Assembly: GCF_010093595.1 (NCBI RefSeq)
Contig: NW_022985472.1
Coordinates: forward strand, 62,001 to 126,000
Direction of reading: 5' to 3'
Source: Mytilinidion resinicola
Lineage: Eukaryota > Ascomycota > Dothideomycetes > Mytilinidiales > Mytilinidiaceae
Length of the DNA stretch: 64,000 nt
Shown here: piece after piece, positions 1-12,239 of the stretch
Layout of the letters: every line of letters begins with the position of its first letter
Numbering within the stretch: the stretch's first letter is position 1
The notes under the pieces: model-generated
Told to the model about the DNA's origin: nothing
Databases searched by the model: none
Seen by the model: only the letters and a program-made list of their open reading frames with translations
Made by a program: the position numbers and the translations under genes

Positions 1-29
1 AAACCCGTTTATCCGAAGACAGTTTTATT
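1..29 (+). repeat. Dispersed repeat end, copy A
   Basis: The first 29 bases of the window recur almost exactly at 21,385-21,413, with only A/G differences, which fits RIP of two copies. The copy here is cut by the window edge. It is probably the margin of a dispersed element; the family is not recognised. Confidence 0.5.
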
Positions 30-2700
30 TCTTAAATAATATTTATTCTGTAAGGTGCCTTCCTATTATAAATAAGGTTGTTTATATGTTTTTAGCGGTG
101 CATAGGTTCGTCTTATCGCTTTATATTCCCCTAAAATATACTCCTTGTGGCCATCCTTATTACGAGATCCGATATCTATTACTTAAGCGGTGACAAAAGG
201 CCTTTATACATTGTGGAAAGATTAGAGAATAAATGGAAACTACAACTCGGAATGCAAAAGTATTTGAATAAGATGCAAATTACAATAGAAAAGGGGACCT
301 GCTCCGGATAATAGTTGTTTATTCTTTATTTCGTCCTAATAGAGATTAAGGTTTACGCTTATAGCAACGTAACTCCTTAATATTAAGACTATAACGCGCA
401 ATAAATCGCCTTAAAACCTGCAAGAATTAAGCCGCGCGCCGAAACCAGCCCTAAAAGTTGTAGAAGCAGGTCCAATATAACGCGGCTAAGCAATAGCCGT
501 AGGATATAATATATAAGCGGCATCGCTAAATATAATAGGGTATATATATCGATGTTGTTGTAGCAATAGATTATTTCTTTTATAGTATGCAATAGCGCCT
601 CTATACTGCGCTAAGGGTCCGACCTGGAAAGAGTTTAGGTATCTCCTTCCACTCTATAGTTCCCCTATACGCGAGCAACCGCTTATCGTCCGACTTTAAC
701 CACGCTACTCGCTTTCGTTTAGGGAGGCGCATATTGCCTCTGTTGTTGTTATCGCGTTCGAGAGGACGGTTATTGTCATCGCGTTTAAGAGGATACTTAT
801 TGTTATCGGGGTTAAAAGGACACCAATACAACGCGAAAAGTAGGCAAGTCGCAAATAGCGTGGCGTATCGACTATGTATCCGGACCGACTGGGGAGCAGT
901 CCTAGTCCCAGTGTGTCTGACGTATAATAACTAGTATACTTCCCCCCGGATATACACAAGTCTAGCTAATATTAGTACTTAAGTTGCAGAAGGTTTAAAT
1001 TTAGCGCTTAAAAGCTAATAGTCCTAGATACCTATATTACTAATCACCTACTATATTAAGGCGTTTAAAGCCAGTCCTATTCTAGGATTTATCTAGGCCC
1101 GGCTAGGTGTTAGAATCTAGGTATAAGACTATAAACGCCAGGCGGGGAAGGGCGGCAGGAGTTATAGGTGGAAAAATTAGAAAGGATAATAGTGTAGGGT
1201 AATAGCGTTGGCAGACCTGGTAACCGTCCGCCGATAGTTAGTGCAGTTAATATAGGTTAACGTGGTCGGTGCGATCGGTAATAAAGATAGAGAGGAATTA
1301 ACATAAAAGCTATAAGTGGGCCAGTCTCTTAGCTGTATATGCACGGTGGAAGGAGCCGCATATAAACGGGGCGTAAGGCTAATAAACGCAGGACTAGATT
1401 TCAGCCCCTATTAGAGAAAAGACAGAGCGGCCCTACCTCCGCAATAAGGAACAGGGCATATAGATAACATAGATAAGTGCCTACACTTATAATAATTGGC
1501 TAGTTCGGCACGCCACCTGCTAGCGCGCCCTTGCTTATTAGCGCTTTTTACTTAAGCCTTACTATTCTCTATATAGCACGTAGCCTTTACTTACCTTTAT
1601 TTCTTTATCTACCGCTGCTGTATTAATTATACATATTTGCCTTTAATTACTTTTATTTAACCTTATTTCCTTATATCTTTTCGTCTACCGCTACTGTATT
1701 AATTATACATGTTTGCCTTTAATTAGTTAGCACTTTTCTTCTGCGGAGTTACAATACTTCTAATTAGCCTATTAATTGTTATAAATATTCTTAACCTATA
1801 TATATTTGCTTTCTATTATTCCCTTCTAGGGTTTATTATTGCGCTTTATAAAGTAGTTCTTTAGAAACTATATAAAAGAGAGTTCCTGCGTTCCTGCAAT
1901 TTATTAAAGAGGAGGAGAATAGTTAATAATATAGCGAAAATCCTTTAACAGAGCTTTGGAAAGTAGAAGATTAGCTATAATACAGATAGATGTTAAATAC
2001 TATTCCTGTGCACAACCTAGGGGCAACTATAAAGGAAGTAATATACTATCTATATATTACTATATACACGCCACGTGCTTAGGCCTTATATGCCCGCAGC
2101 AGCTTTATAGATAAAAAGATACTATTTATAGCGCATCTGCAGAGCTTTTAAATAGCGGTTCTGCTTACTATATTAAATTACTTTTACCTGTATTTTCAAT
2201 TTTATAATAAGTCTATACTTGCAAATTTATGTTTAAATCTTAAGCTGTTCCTATAATTCCAGGGCAAATAACCTGCTTTAATTCTTAGCCCCTTTTTTAT
2301 CTCTATTAGAAACTAAATACAACGCTATTTAGGCTAATAGTTAACCTTGCCTATCTATTCTGCAGTTAGACAGCAGCCCTTAGTGTAGTACCTATTTTAG
2401 CAAAATAGTACTTAGCCTCGAAGATTAGAAGCAGGCGTAGTAAAAGGCCAGTAATATCTAAGGGCTACTAATACTAAGCCTAGCAAATTAAAAGATATAT
2501 AAGTTGCGCATAGCTATTAAAAAGCGGTGCAATCTTAGTGCGCGCTTCTTTCCTAAAGGTGGTAATACTGCCGACTAAATCCAATAGATTACCAATATAG
2601 AATAAAAGCTAAGTAGGTTACTTAAATACACGGATACGTATAATTCCTTAGGGCAGTTTCTAATTAAATTTCTAGGGGCCAGCCTTACTGCAACACCTAA
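30..2700. other. RIP-degraded, no gene seen
   Basis: TA-rich sequence with stops in all frames. Only short open stretches are present (for example around 390-600 and 600-960), and they resemble nothing known to me. No relic could be read over more than a few dozen codons. Confidence 0.5.
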
Positions 2701-4790
2701 TATAACAACCTCGGCTCCTACTCTTTAGTTTCTCCTAGATTTAAGAATCCTAATCCCTGCGTTCTAAGACGCTCCTAATAATAGCGCTATCGATATTAAA
2801 CACTTCTACACGGAATTCTGCGCAAGCGCAGTTCGTCGGCTATATAAAAAACACTTCTACACAGAATTGTGCGCAAGCGCAGTTTATCGGCTGTATAAAA
2901 TTGCGCCTAACCTTAATAACTTAAAACTTGGGTCTAAAGACACTATCTTATACTTATAGTTTTATATTATAGTCTATAATAGCGACAACCTTAAGGCACT
3001 TAGCTATGTCTTATAGGCAGAAAGTATCTATAAATTCCTTAAATATTGCTATACTAGCCAGGTTAAGACTTATATTAACTTCTTTAAGAAAGCGTGGCGC
3101 CCGCACGCTCTTAAGTACCTTAGACTTACTATATATGCATAAATACTTAACCCAGATACTAAAATAGTAAGTATATTAGGTAGCGTTATACTAATAACTA
3201 TAGAAGAACTTAAGATAATAAAGCTAAGCTAGGATATACTCTATAGATAGTTTTAAAACCTTTTAATACTAAAGACTTTTCCTACTATATATTAAAGCTT
3301 TAAAGAGTATATTACTATTTATAAGCTGGTAATAATTAGATTATATAAGCTTTAGTGCGACCGTAAAAGTCTTTTATTTAAATGTACTATAGGGGTATAT
3401 CTTAGCTTTATACCTTCTAGTAAGAGCAATTGCAAAGCTGCGCATGCAGATATAAAGGATTCGGACGTTTAGATTAAATACCGGAACTATATTACGGGGT
3501 AAATAGCTATTGGAAACCCCTTAACTAAGCGGCTTCTATAAAAGTTGTAAAGTTATACTAACCGGCTATTTATTATTATATATAAAGAGTTAAACACTAA
3601 TAGCACCGACTTCCTATTAGAGAGTAATAGCGCTATATTATTAGTGGAGGATAATCTGTTTATAAAAAGGCGGTAATAGTCGGCCGAGGCTAAAGAATAG
3701 ATAATTAAGTTTACCCTATAGGATATAAAGAACAACCTGTAAAAAAGCAAGATATATAATCTAATTATAGTGGATTTATGCTATTTTATTATTATTAACA
3801 GATTGCCTGGCTTACTATTCTCTTTTTTTACTATTATCCAGGATGCTTTACTTAAGCTATATAATAACCTATCGCCGAAGAAAGTGGCTAGATAAGTAAT
3901 CTAAGATATAATTCCTTCTCTAATTTAGGATATTTACTAGAAATAAATAGTTATATTATATCCGCCTAAAATAAAGTACCTACCGCCTTAAGTTAGATAT
4001 AAGGGCAATAGATTTAGGTTCTGGAACTTTGCCTCTGCTTGCGTGTCTAAGTATTATATAAGAGATAAAGACCGCTTTATTGCCTGCGTTATTAAGGATA
4101 TAGCAGATTAGGACCTTATTACTCTTACAGAACATAAATATTACTAGGCTCGGCCAGTTGTAATTTAGGGGTCGGACGGCGCTCTCGACCTTTACTTTCT
4201 ATACAATTTTGGAGCTAAAAACTTACCAGATTTGCGGGAGTTAACTACAGCACTTAAAGCGCTACCCCCGGCGGATTATCTTCTAAAATTCGCAGAATTA
4301 TTTAAAGAAAAGCATCCCAATTCTGTTATAGCTAAGGGGGTAATACAAACACACTATTGCGCTTGGCTAATACCAGAAACTGGGCAGGTCGGCTTTACTA
4401 CTTAGGAAGGCCACGTCTATCGCTAGAACGTTATGCCCTTCGATAGGCCTTAGGCGGCGCGAGTATAGCAATTCTACGTGCACAGTTATATACATAAAAA
4501 GTATCCCTTTATTATATTCTATCTAAATACTTTTGTTATATGCGCTGAAAACGAGAGTAATATTAAAAAAGCAAAGGGCATTGTTTTAGATAAGGCCGAG
4601 AACCGAGATTAGCGGCTAACAATACCGTTAAATTGGTGTTGGACTAGTAATATTCCTAGTTTAAAGTTGGAGAAAATTATAGAGGGCGTTAGGGCTATAT
4701 AGCGGTGTATCTTATATTTATAGCTAGATTTTAGCAGCCACCTAGTAGCATAAATTCGATTCCTAGTAAGGTTATAATTTATTTTGCTTT
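2700..4790 (+). pseudogene. RIP-mutated relic of an unrecognised protein gene
   Basis: One forward reading frame can be followed for most of 2 kb, broken mainly by TAG and TAA where Gln or Trp would be expected. Relatively well preserved blocks lie near 3,000-3,130, 3,990-4,140 and 4,160-4,700. The last block is the most protein-like, with mixed hydrophilic and hydrophobic segments and Trp/Tyr/Pro positions intact. I do not recognise the family. A second, shorter and more damaged copy of the 4,420-4,700 part lies at about 7,690-7,900, so the sequence was repeated, which would have exposed it to RIP. It could be a transposon ORF or a duplicated host gene. Confidence 0.45.
2798..2899 (+). repeat. 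51-bp tandem duplication
   Basis: Two adjacent 51-bp copies (2,798-2,848 and 2,849-2,899) differ at about six positions. The unit is 17 codons, so the surrounding relic frame is kept across the duplication. Confidence 0.75.
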
Positions 4791-5160
4791 TCTATAGTGC
4801 GCACTACCGTGCCTAGTCCTTTACGGCCACCCTCTTATATAGTGTTTACTATTAGTGTTATTTTTAAAGCCTTAGCGCGTAAGGTAGGCCTGTAAGTGCA
4901 GTAGAATAATGTTCTTACCGGCCGGAGCTAGGCCCAGGAGCGCTACGCGGAGAAAAAACGAGAGGAAAAGGGGGCTACGATTAGGCTCGCCTATCTATAA
5001 CCTCTTTTTACAATAAGATTAGGTCGCGTAATTAAGCAGATTTATCGATAATATATATAACGCACTTAATAGAAGGAGGGCGATAATAGAAGAATGCTAG
5101 TAGAACTTATTATATAAGCTACTAACGGCGAACTTATAAGGTTTAAGCGCGGTCGCCACA
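4790..5160. other. No gene seen
   Basis: A mixed stretch with some less mutated, GC-richer bases around 4,900-4,990. No coding relic, RNA gene or repeat was recognised. Confidence 0.4.
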
Positions 5161-5162
5161 GC

Positions 5163-5351
5163 GCCGGGGTACGGAAACGCACTAATAGTGCCGGGGTACG
5201 TAAATACACTAACAGTGCCGGGGTATAGAAAAGCACTAATAGTGCCGGGGTATATAAATACACTAAGAATGCCGGAGTACAGAAAAGTACTAACAGTGCC
5301 GGGGTATAGAAAAGCACTAACAGCGCCGGGGTATAGAAAAGCACTAAAAAC
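5163..5351 (+). repeat. 27-bp minisatellite, 7 copies
   Basis: Seven consecutive 27-bp units, each beginning GCCGGGGTA or a close variant. The period is nine codons and no unit contains a stop in the frames where the array is open, so open frames exist on both strands across it. These open frames follow from the periodic composition and are not evidence of a gene. The array may have expanded inside a former coding region. Confidence 0.9.
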
Positions 5352-5419
5352 GCTAAGCACCTTTCTACTAACTTCTTCTATATTAACCATGGCGCCTGGC
5401 AACAAATCTGCCTCCTATT

Positions 5420-7690
5420 AAGCATAGTCGTTCGCTAGCCCTGCAACCGCGTCTGCGTCTCCTACTTATCTTCTACTTGCTTTAGACCTTACTTTATATA
5501 TTTAATTAAATCCTAGAACACTTACTAAACCTATAATATTTACTAATAAGCTGTTAAATGGCCTCGATAGCATTGTATATTATGCACGAATATTTTCTAA
5601 AGTTACGGCTTCCTGGCAATTAGATTCTTTCGATAACGTTTTTAACCTAAAGCTGAAAGAGAGAGCATCGCGATAAAGAGTAAAGAAAAATTTGCGCCAC
5701 GCACTAGGAACGGATCGTTTAAAGGACTTAGTGCTTGTGGAAATTATCCTTTTACTTTTATTAACAACGGAATAGACTAGAATCGATAAGCACCCTCGAA
5801 AATTCGGCATAACCCTAAACCTTTAGCTAGATCTCCTACACTAGCTGTGTTAAAACCCACCGACTATATCTATTACTTCTTCTCTACTTTAGAAACAAGT
5901 TCTAGAGATTTATAATAACGACAATATAAAGGATAACTATAATATAACAGTGTTTCGGTTGTGTAGGTCTTTCTATAAGCTGTTAGAAAGCATTTTTAAT
6001 ATATCCTAGGGCTTTTAAAATATAATAAACTTTTATTCGCCCTATTTATACTATGCGATATACACCAGGCTTTAAAGCCCGAATACCTACCCTAACCCTT
6101 GCAACCAACGCTTTTAGTATTAGCTTGGCAGACCGAACTATACTTAATGCCCGCTAAAGGCCATCGGGCACCTATTAATATATTCGGACGCCACGCTAAT
6201 AGTTATTTAGGTTCTCCCCGTGTTAAGGGACAGGAGGCTTAGGACGTTGTGCAAACTAAGGGTGACATTAATTATTTTAGGGAGAATTATAAACGGATAC
6301 TTAGTTATACTAAGTATCGCGTCGACGTTAGCGTATTTGGAGCGAATGCTGAATAGATAGGCTAAATTAATAAAGAATTTGGTAAATATTAAAAAACAAT
6401 TCACTCTTTTTTATAGCAATACCAGCTTAAAACAGAACCCTGCACCGCGGTAAATTCTGCAAGTTCGTTTGCGTTTTCCACTATAAAAAGCCCAGGCTGT
6501 GTATATTCTTTAGCTCCAACCTTAAATTGCGGCTCTTTTACAACTTCTTATCCATCCTTAATACTTTTAATATATCTGCTAAGTAGTATAACTAATATAG
6601 TTAAGTTAGGTTCGCCGACTGCTACTATTAAGTACTTTAAGAACTGTTTTAAAACGCTAGGTAGTTAGCCGTTTAATCGCGACCTATACTAAGATTACTT
6701 ATATAACTTACTTCGATTTTAAAATGTTCCCTAAGTTTAGAAGCTAGCCCCTTACCGAAATCTTTAAAACTAGGCGGATTAATAATTAAAGTGTATTTAA
6801 TTGTTTTTGTTATAACTAAAGTTCTAAGAGAAGAAAAGTTAGTGTAATAGTAAAGATTTCGGAAACGGGCGGACTTTCTTTTAGTAGTCTTCGATAATTT
6901 AAAATGTTGCTAACTATATAAAGTTACGAGTAAGGATTTTCGGTGATAATATAGTGACAAGAATAGAGGGGATCACGCGCATAGTGGGGTGTTGCGCAAA
7001 GCCGGGTGCTATACTATTCTAAGCTCGGCTTCGCGAAATATCGGTCGCCACACTTCCCTTACCTATCTGGCGTCTCTCCTAGACCGCAGAAACCTCCGTC
7101 TTGCATCGCTCGCTAACCCAGGCTATACTTAGGCTTGGGCTAAACGCGTAAATACGACGAGACTAAGCGCTTTAAACAACACCAGCTTTGCGCTAAACCC
7201 TAGCTTATCTACCGGCGCATTATCTTATTATATTGTTGGAGAGCGGTTTTAGTGCTAACGAGCAGTATAGTTAAGGGCAGCTTAGTCTCCCTAACTAGCG
7301 CTCTTAACAACAATTACCACCTTAAAGGCGAAGAAAGGTGCGTGGTATACTTAAATACACCTGTAATTAAATGTTGCTAATATAAACAAGAATATCTAAC
7401 TAAAATAACGTTCGCACACCGGTTAACCCTCTGCTACCTCGCTAGCAGCAAATAGCTTAGTCGAGTTGTCGCAGGTTTTTATCCTTATCCTTGTCCCTGA
7501 ATCCGTTATTAACTTGCCGTTGCCTTGCGCAGCCCTTAACTCCTATTACCCTATTATCCACCGGTTAAAATATGCTATAGAAGGAGGCTTAGCTTAGGGA
7601 TTAGATACCGCGAATCGGGAAGGCGATACTATATTAGATAGCGTTAATACTAAATTAGGTAACAGTTCCCTATATATACACCTCCTTCTA
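5420..7690. other. RIP-degraded, no gene recognised
   Basis: Forward-strand segments around 5,690-5,900 read fairly openly with TAG breaks and may be another relic, but no family is recognisable. 6,940-7,200 is less AT-rich. Nothing else could be supported. Confidence 0.35.
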
Positions 7691-7900
7691 TAGGTGGAAT
7701 ATTATACCCTTTAATAGGCCTTAGGCAAAGCGAGCATAGTACTGCGCTTAAAATAAGGCTAATATTAGAAAAGTAGCGCAAGTTGTCTAGGATATAGCTA
7801 AGGAACATAGTTTACAGCTAGTAATACCGGACCCTTAGCACTGGACTAGTAATATTAAGAGTCTAGATTTGGTAATATTAAGCTATATTAGCTGGAAAGC
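7690..7900 (+). pseudogene. Second, shortened copy of the 4.4-4.7 kb relic
   Basis: This aligns by eye to 4,420-4,700: both contain ATRCCCTTYRATAGGCCTTA near the start and a shared TGGACTAGTAATATT block later, but the middle is deleted here. Differences are mostly C/T and G/A. It supports a repeated, RIP-exposed family. Confidence 0.55.
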
Positions 7901-8094
7901 TCTTAAGGTTAGGGGATTTCACACTGTCCGGGCAGATATATTATACGCAGGAAGTATACTTATACTTATATTAAGAACATGCACAGATTAGCTGGTAACA
8001 GCAGCGGCTATTAGAAATATATAGAGATGTGTTTATAAGATATAAAAAGGATATATAGAGTTCGATAATATTAACAGCTAAGTAATAGACGCGG

Positions 8095-8200
8095 CAACGA
8101 GGCGTACAGTTATAGGAAGGCTAGGTAAAGTAAAAGGTATAGAGCGGGTTTAGGCAAAACGCGGCCGTTTTTATAAAGGCGCTTAATTAGCGGATTAAGG
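8095..8200 (+). repeat. Dispersed repeat related to 39.56-39.64 and 40.65-40.71 kb
   Basis: The motif GGTTTAGGCAAAACGC and its flanks recur with C/T and G/A changes near 39,600 and 40,670. The three copies sit in different contexts. This is probably a transposon fragment; the family is not identified. Confidence 0.5.
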
Positions 8201-8289
8201 AAAACTTTAGTTGAAATTAGAATATATTTAAAACTAAAACTGCAACGTTAAAGCCCTTATTCTTAATAAGAATACTAAAGAAATTTAAC

Positions 8290-8550
8290 CGAGATTTAAG
8301 AATAAGAGTTTGGGCAGTATACTTAAGGATGTGTTCGCCTATTTAACAGCTAGGTCTTTTCTTAATTTTAACGCTAAGAAGGATAAACCTGGGAAAAAAG
8401 GGCCTTAAAAATTTAATAGATATTAAGAGTTAAGAAAACAGTCTAATAGAAGCGGTGAAAGCTAGGTAGGAAACAGCCGCTATTTAATGTGCAATAAGAA
8501 GGCTATAGTACTTTCTTGCGATTTCTAAGCTATACCTAATTCTACTTTAG
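8290..8550 (+). repeat. Degraded copy of the 35.98-36.25 kb sequence
   Basis: Shares GGCAGTATACTTAAG, TTTCTTAATTTTAA, a GAAAGCTRGGTRGGA-like block and a final ACTTTCTTGC block in the same order and spacing with 36,020-36,240. The copy here is more TA-rich. It is a repeat family of unknown nature. Confidence 0.6.
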
Positions 8551-8639
8551 TGCACACTTAGTTAAATTCCATTTTTATAAATATATATTATAACTACTAT
8601 ATACGCCCCCCAGAATAATACGTTTATTATCGACTTCTG

Positions 8640-8960
8640 CGGATCCCTAGCGCTTTTTTAGGTCGATGTTCTCTTGTTCCAGGGATGCTAAGCGCTCGGT
8701 AAGGTTAGTGTTTTCTTATTCTAGGGATGCTAAGCGGTTGTAGAGGTCGATGATCTTGCATATCTATAATTATATCTTACGTGTCTGTAATTGCATTTTA
8801 CGTATCTATAATTGCAGACACTTCTTAGTTTTTAATATAAATTTGTCGGCCTTATTCTTATAATTTTTATATACAACCCGCAGTTTTTCTTTCAGCCTGT
8901 TATTATAATACTTCTAGAATACTTACTCGTTAAAATTTAAGCACTACGGGATATATTCGC
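8640..8960 (-). pseudogene. Relic of a coiled-coil segment
   Basis: Read on the minus strand, the segment gives a Lys/Leu/Glu-rich sequence. It contains two near-identical 42-bp units (8,660-8,750) encoding a heptad-like RLASLEQEN repeat, with TAG breaks at Gln positions. Coiled-coil tails of this kind occur at the C-termini of fungal pogo/Fot-like transposases, but no DDE domain was found nearby, so that link is only a suggestion. Confidence 0.35.
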
Positions 8961-9606
8961 TATAATTTACTCTTCGAGAGCTGCAGTAATTGCATGGCTA
9001 TATTTATGTTAAATACTCGATTTTAGACGCAGAATCGGCTGATTATACTATAGGAACGCAATCTACTAGCTGAAATATATTAAGATGCTGTTCGGGCGCG
9101 GGTGGCCTATAGTTCTAGCCACCTGGAACTAAATACGGCGAAGGTTGCTATAAAAGGGGGGGTATAGACTCTTAATTACATGCTGTATATATATCCCTGT
9201 TAGCTAGAATTTAAAAAATATAAAAGTATATGCTAGCAGGTATAGTAATTGTGCAGGAAGGCGACTAGTAAAAGTAAGGCTAAAGGACTATCGGGTAATC
9301 TAGTTAATATAACCTCTAAAGAGCACAGGCTTTCTACTATTTAAGAAAGTATAGCTTTAATTACTGGACTCGCGCAACTAAAGCAGCGGATCCCTTTTCT
9401 AAAGTTGGTGTATTTATACCTAAGCGTTTATATATACTCCCTTATTTCTATATAGTAGTAATTAGGTTTCGCCGTAGCGTTATCCCTATATATTTAGAGT
9501 TTACCCCCTGCGTTTAGAATTACTCGGGCCTTATAGAAGCAGGATTAGAGGGGGAGGTGCAGGGATTTATAGCTTAAAGATCTACTATAGCGTTCTTTAG
9601 TCTTAG

Positions 9607-9665
9607 TTTAAGCAGGGGTATATTTCCTAAAATCTAGGGTTTTAGGAAATATACTTCTGCTTAAA
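9607..9665. repeat. Near-perfect palindrome, 26-bp arms
   Basis: Arms 9,607-9,632 and 9,640-9,665 are reverse complements at 24 of 26 positions, around a 7-base centre (TCTAGGG). The two mismatches are G/A. It could form a cruciform or be abutted terminal inverted repeats of a small element. Confidence 0.85.
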
Positions 9666-10079
9666 CCTTTTCTTTTTCTAGAAACCAATTTAGCCCGTTT
9701 ATTAAAGCGGCCTACTACCGGCCGCTGTACTAACAGGTTATAATTAAGGTTAAGACCTAGCCTACTACTGTAGTTAAGTTTACAGCTACTAGCACTATAA
9801 CTAGTATCTAAAAGCAAGATAGTAAGTAGTAGTAATTTAGGAATAGCGCTGGGCTAAAAAAAAAATAGAGAGAGCGTAGGGTTTACAGAACCGTATCTTA
9901 AAAAAGGAGAAGGCCGAGGAGGCATCCGGAGAGTACCTTTAGCGTGGTAAGTATAATAAAACAAAGAGAATAACGCTTATACAGCAAATAATAATAACTA
10001 GATAGGCTTATATATGCTGTATAACCTAGGCCGGGGCTAATATCGGCTATAACTTCGCGAGGATTAACTTAAGTATTAG

Positions 10080-10175
10080 AGCGCTTTATTACTTGCTGTT
10101 TTTAATATTTATCTTAGCGCTATTAATATATTAGGGCACCGCGTGCAGCCTCCGGCCTGCGCACGCCTGCATATT
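10080..10175 (+). repeat. Dispersed repeat, copy A
   Basis: Shares CTTTATTACT, TTATTAATATATTAG-like and GTGCAGCCTCCGRCCT words in the same order with 44,275-44,385. Probably the end of a dispersed element. Confidence 0.55.
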
Positions 10176-12239
10176 TATACAAGATAAGGAAAGCGGAGGC
10201 TACTAGAAAGGTATAAGTATTATATTCGGACTACTTAGGTTTAAAAACAATCTGCTAATAGCTACTTTTAGGAATTTATATAGGCTATTGGTTTATTCTG
10301 CGCAGCGCTTACTCTAACAGGATTATATGCGCTGTTTAAAGCTAATAGCTGCTTAGCCGGGGGCTGCTGCTCGTGGGGTTAATCGGTTAGCTAGCTTGCT
10401 TCCTTATATAATATAGTAGTTCTTGCTACTAATACTTTACTTAGAAATAGTATAATAACCGTTATAATATTAAAACTAATAGTAAGGGACCTTTCTAAGG
10501 GCCTGTAACATGCGCCAGTTAAGGAGATTACTATCTATTTTAGGGATTTTCTTAACCTTTAGCTGCGTATTTATATTCTCTAGGATTGCCGCAGTAGTAT
10601 CTGCAGGGATATCCTTCCAACTAGTATAATTCGCGGTAAGCCTTTTAGCTTCTGTTTTTATAAAGGCCTGCCGGTTTCTATTAAAAGGCTACGTTACTAT
10701 ACTATACTTATATCCCTGCTTACTAAAAACCGCCTCTACTAAAATAAGTTATACCTAGCAAAGGTCTATATATTATAAGCCGTGGCCCTAAGCTTAAGGG
10801 TTATTATACGTAGTGGCGTTAAACTAATAAGATTCGGCAGGAGTTATATTACCGCCGAAGCGGGGCTGGAATAAGAATACGACGTATGCACTAACTACGT
10901 TAACTTAATTAAACTAGATAACCCACGCTAATTGCTGTTCTCTAACTAGCTAGGCATATGCGTTAGCTTAATTAAGCCTGTTAAACTTAACCCGTTAAAC
11001 TTAACAACCTATACTAATTGCACTAATTATATACAACTAATTAAGCCCGTTAAACTTAATTATTTGCCTCTATTAATCCCGACCCTGTAATCCTACCTTT
11101 CCGCTCTTCCCTAACTAGCCACCTATATATAGTCTCGCAAATATTATATATAAGGCTTCCTTCGCCCTATTTTACTAAGTATGCATGTTCGCCTTGTTTT
11201 AACCTAGCCGAACGCCTATCTACTGCTTATTATTTTATTTAATCTCTAGTTCTTAGCTGTATTAGCTTAGGTATTATATTTATTCGCTGTCTTATATTAT
11301 CTTAGCTCTATTAGCCTATACTAAAGACTTTGCACCTGGTAAGTGCAGCGCTAGAAAAGCTATTGCTTTTTATCGAACTCTATAGGCTAACTACTATACC
11401 CGCCTATATGCTATTTTAAGGCTTGTATAGTATCTATTAAAGTCTAAAATACACTAACTTCCTCTAATAAAGTCGAAACCTATAAGTACGTGCGCTATAT
11501 AAATATCCCTTTTTATATTTACTTTTCTATATACTAAAAGCCGAGGCACTTTCTTAGCCCTTATTATAGCTATTATCTTTAAATCCCGGCCGAGTGCTAT
11601 ATAAGTCCTTAACTATATATATAGCCTAGCTATTATTCTCTATTTTCTTAGAGCTGCTACCGTCGGCTTTTATACTCTGTAAAAATCGATGCCGCTTAGA
11701 TCTAAGGCACGATACATATTAATACTTTTTATGCTTGCCCTTATTATAAGCTATATCGTTTAAGGCATATATTATTTTAGTTCCACGGTCGGCCCTCCTT
11801 AGTATAGCGTCTTTAACATCCTCTTTTCTATCCTAATCTAGGGATTACTTCTAGTTATAATTTCGAGGACTAAATCTACGCTATAGCAGCCTTACTATAG
11901 TGCCTTTATTATTTAAGTTCTATTTAAGGAAGCCCTTTATATTTTAAGCGGTATATCGATTTCTATATATAATCGATTAGGTAATATACCGATTATATTA
12001 GGCGTATTAAAAGCTTTACTATCCTTTGCTTTAATAGTTCACGGATTCCTAGTCCAGTTCGGAAGTCACGAGCAGCACGTCGATAAAGAAGCCTAGTCCC
12101 TTCTCCGCGATAATACCGGCTACGGCTTAATTCTATCTAGTAAAATTACAGAGCAACGGCAGAAATAGTTAAAGTAAAAAGGCGGGTAGTTTAGGTATAT
12201 TAAGGGGTTTGCGCTATTCTTTCTATACCTCTAGCTAAG

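Noticed and set aside
5066..5421. Three overlapping long ORFs (both strands) over the 27-bp array
   Set aside because: They exist only because the repeat unit is 27 bp and lacks stops; the frames have no independent coding support.
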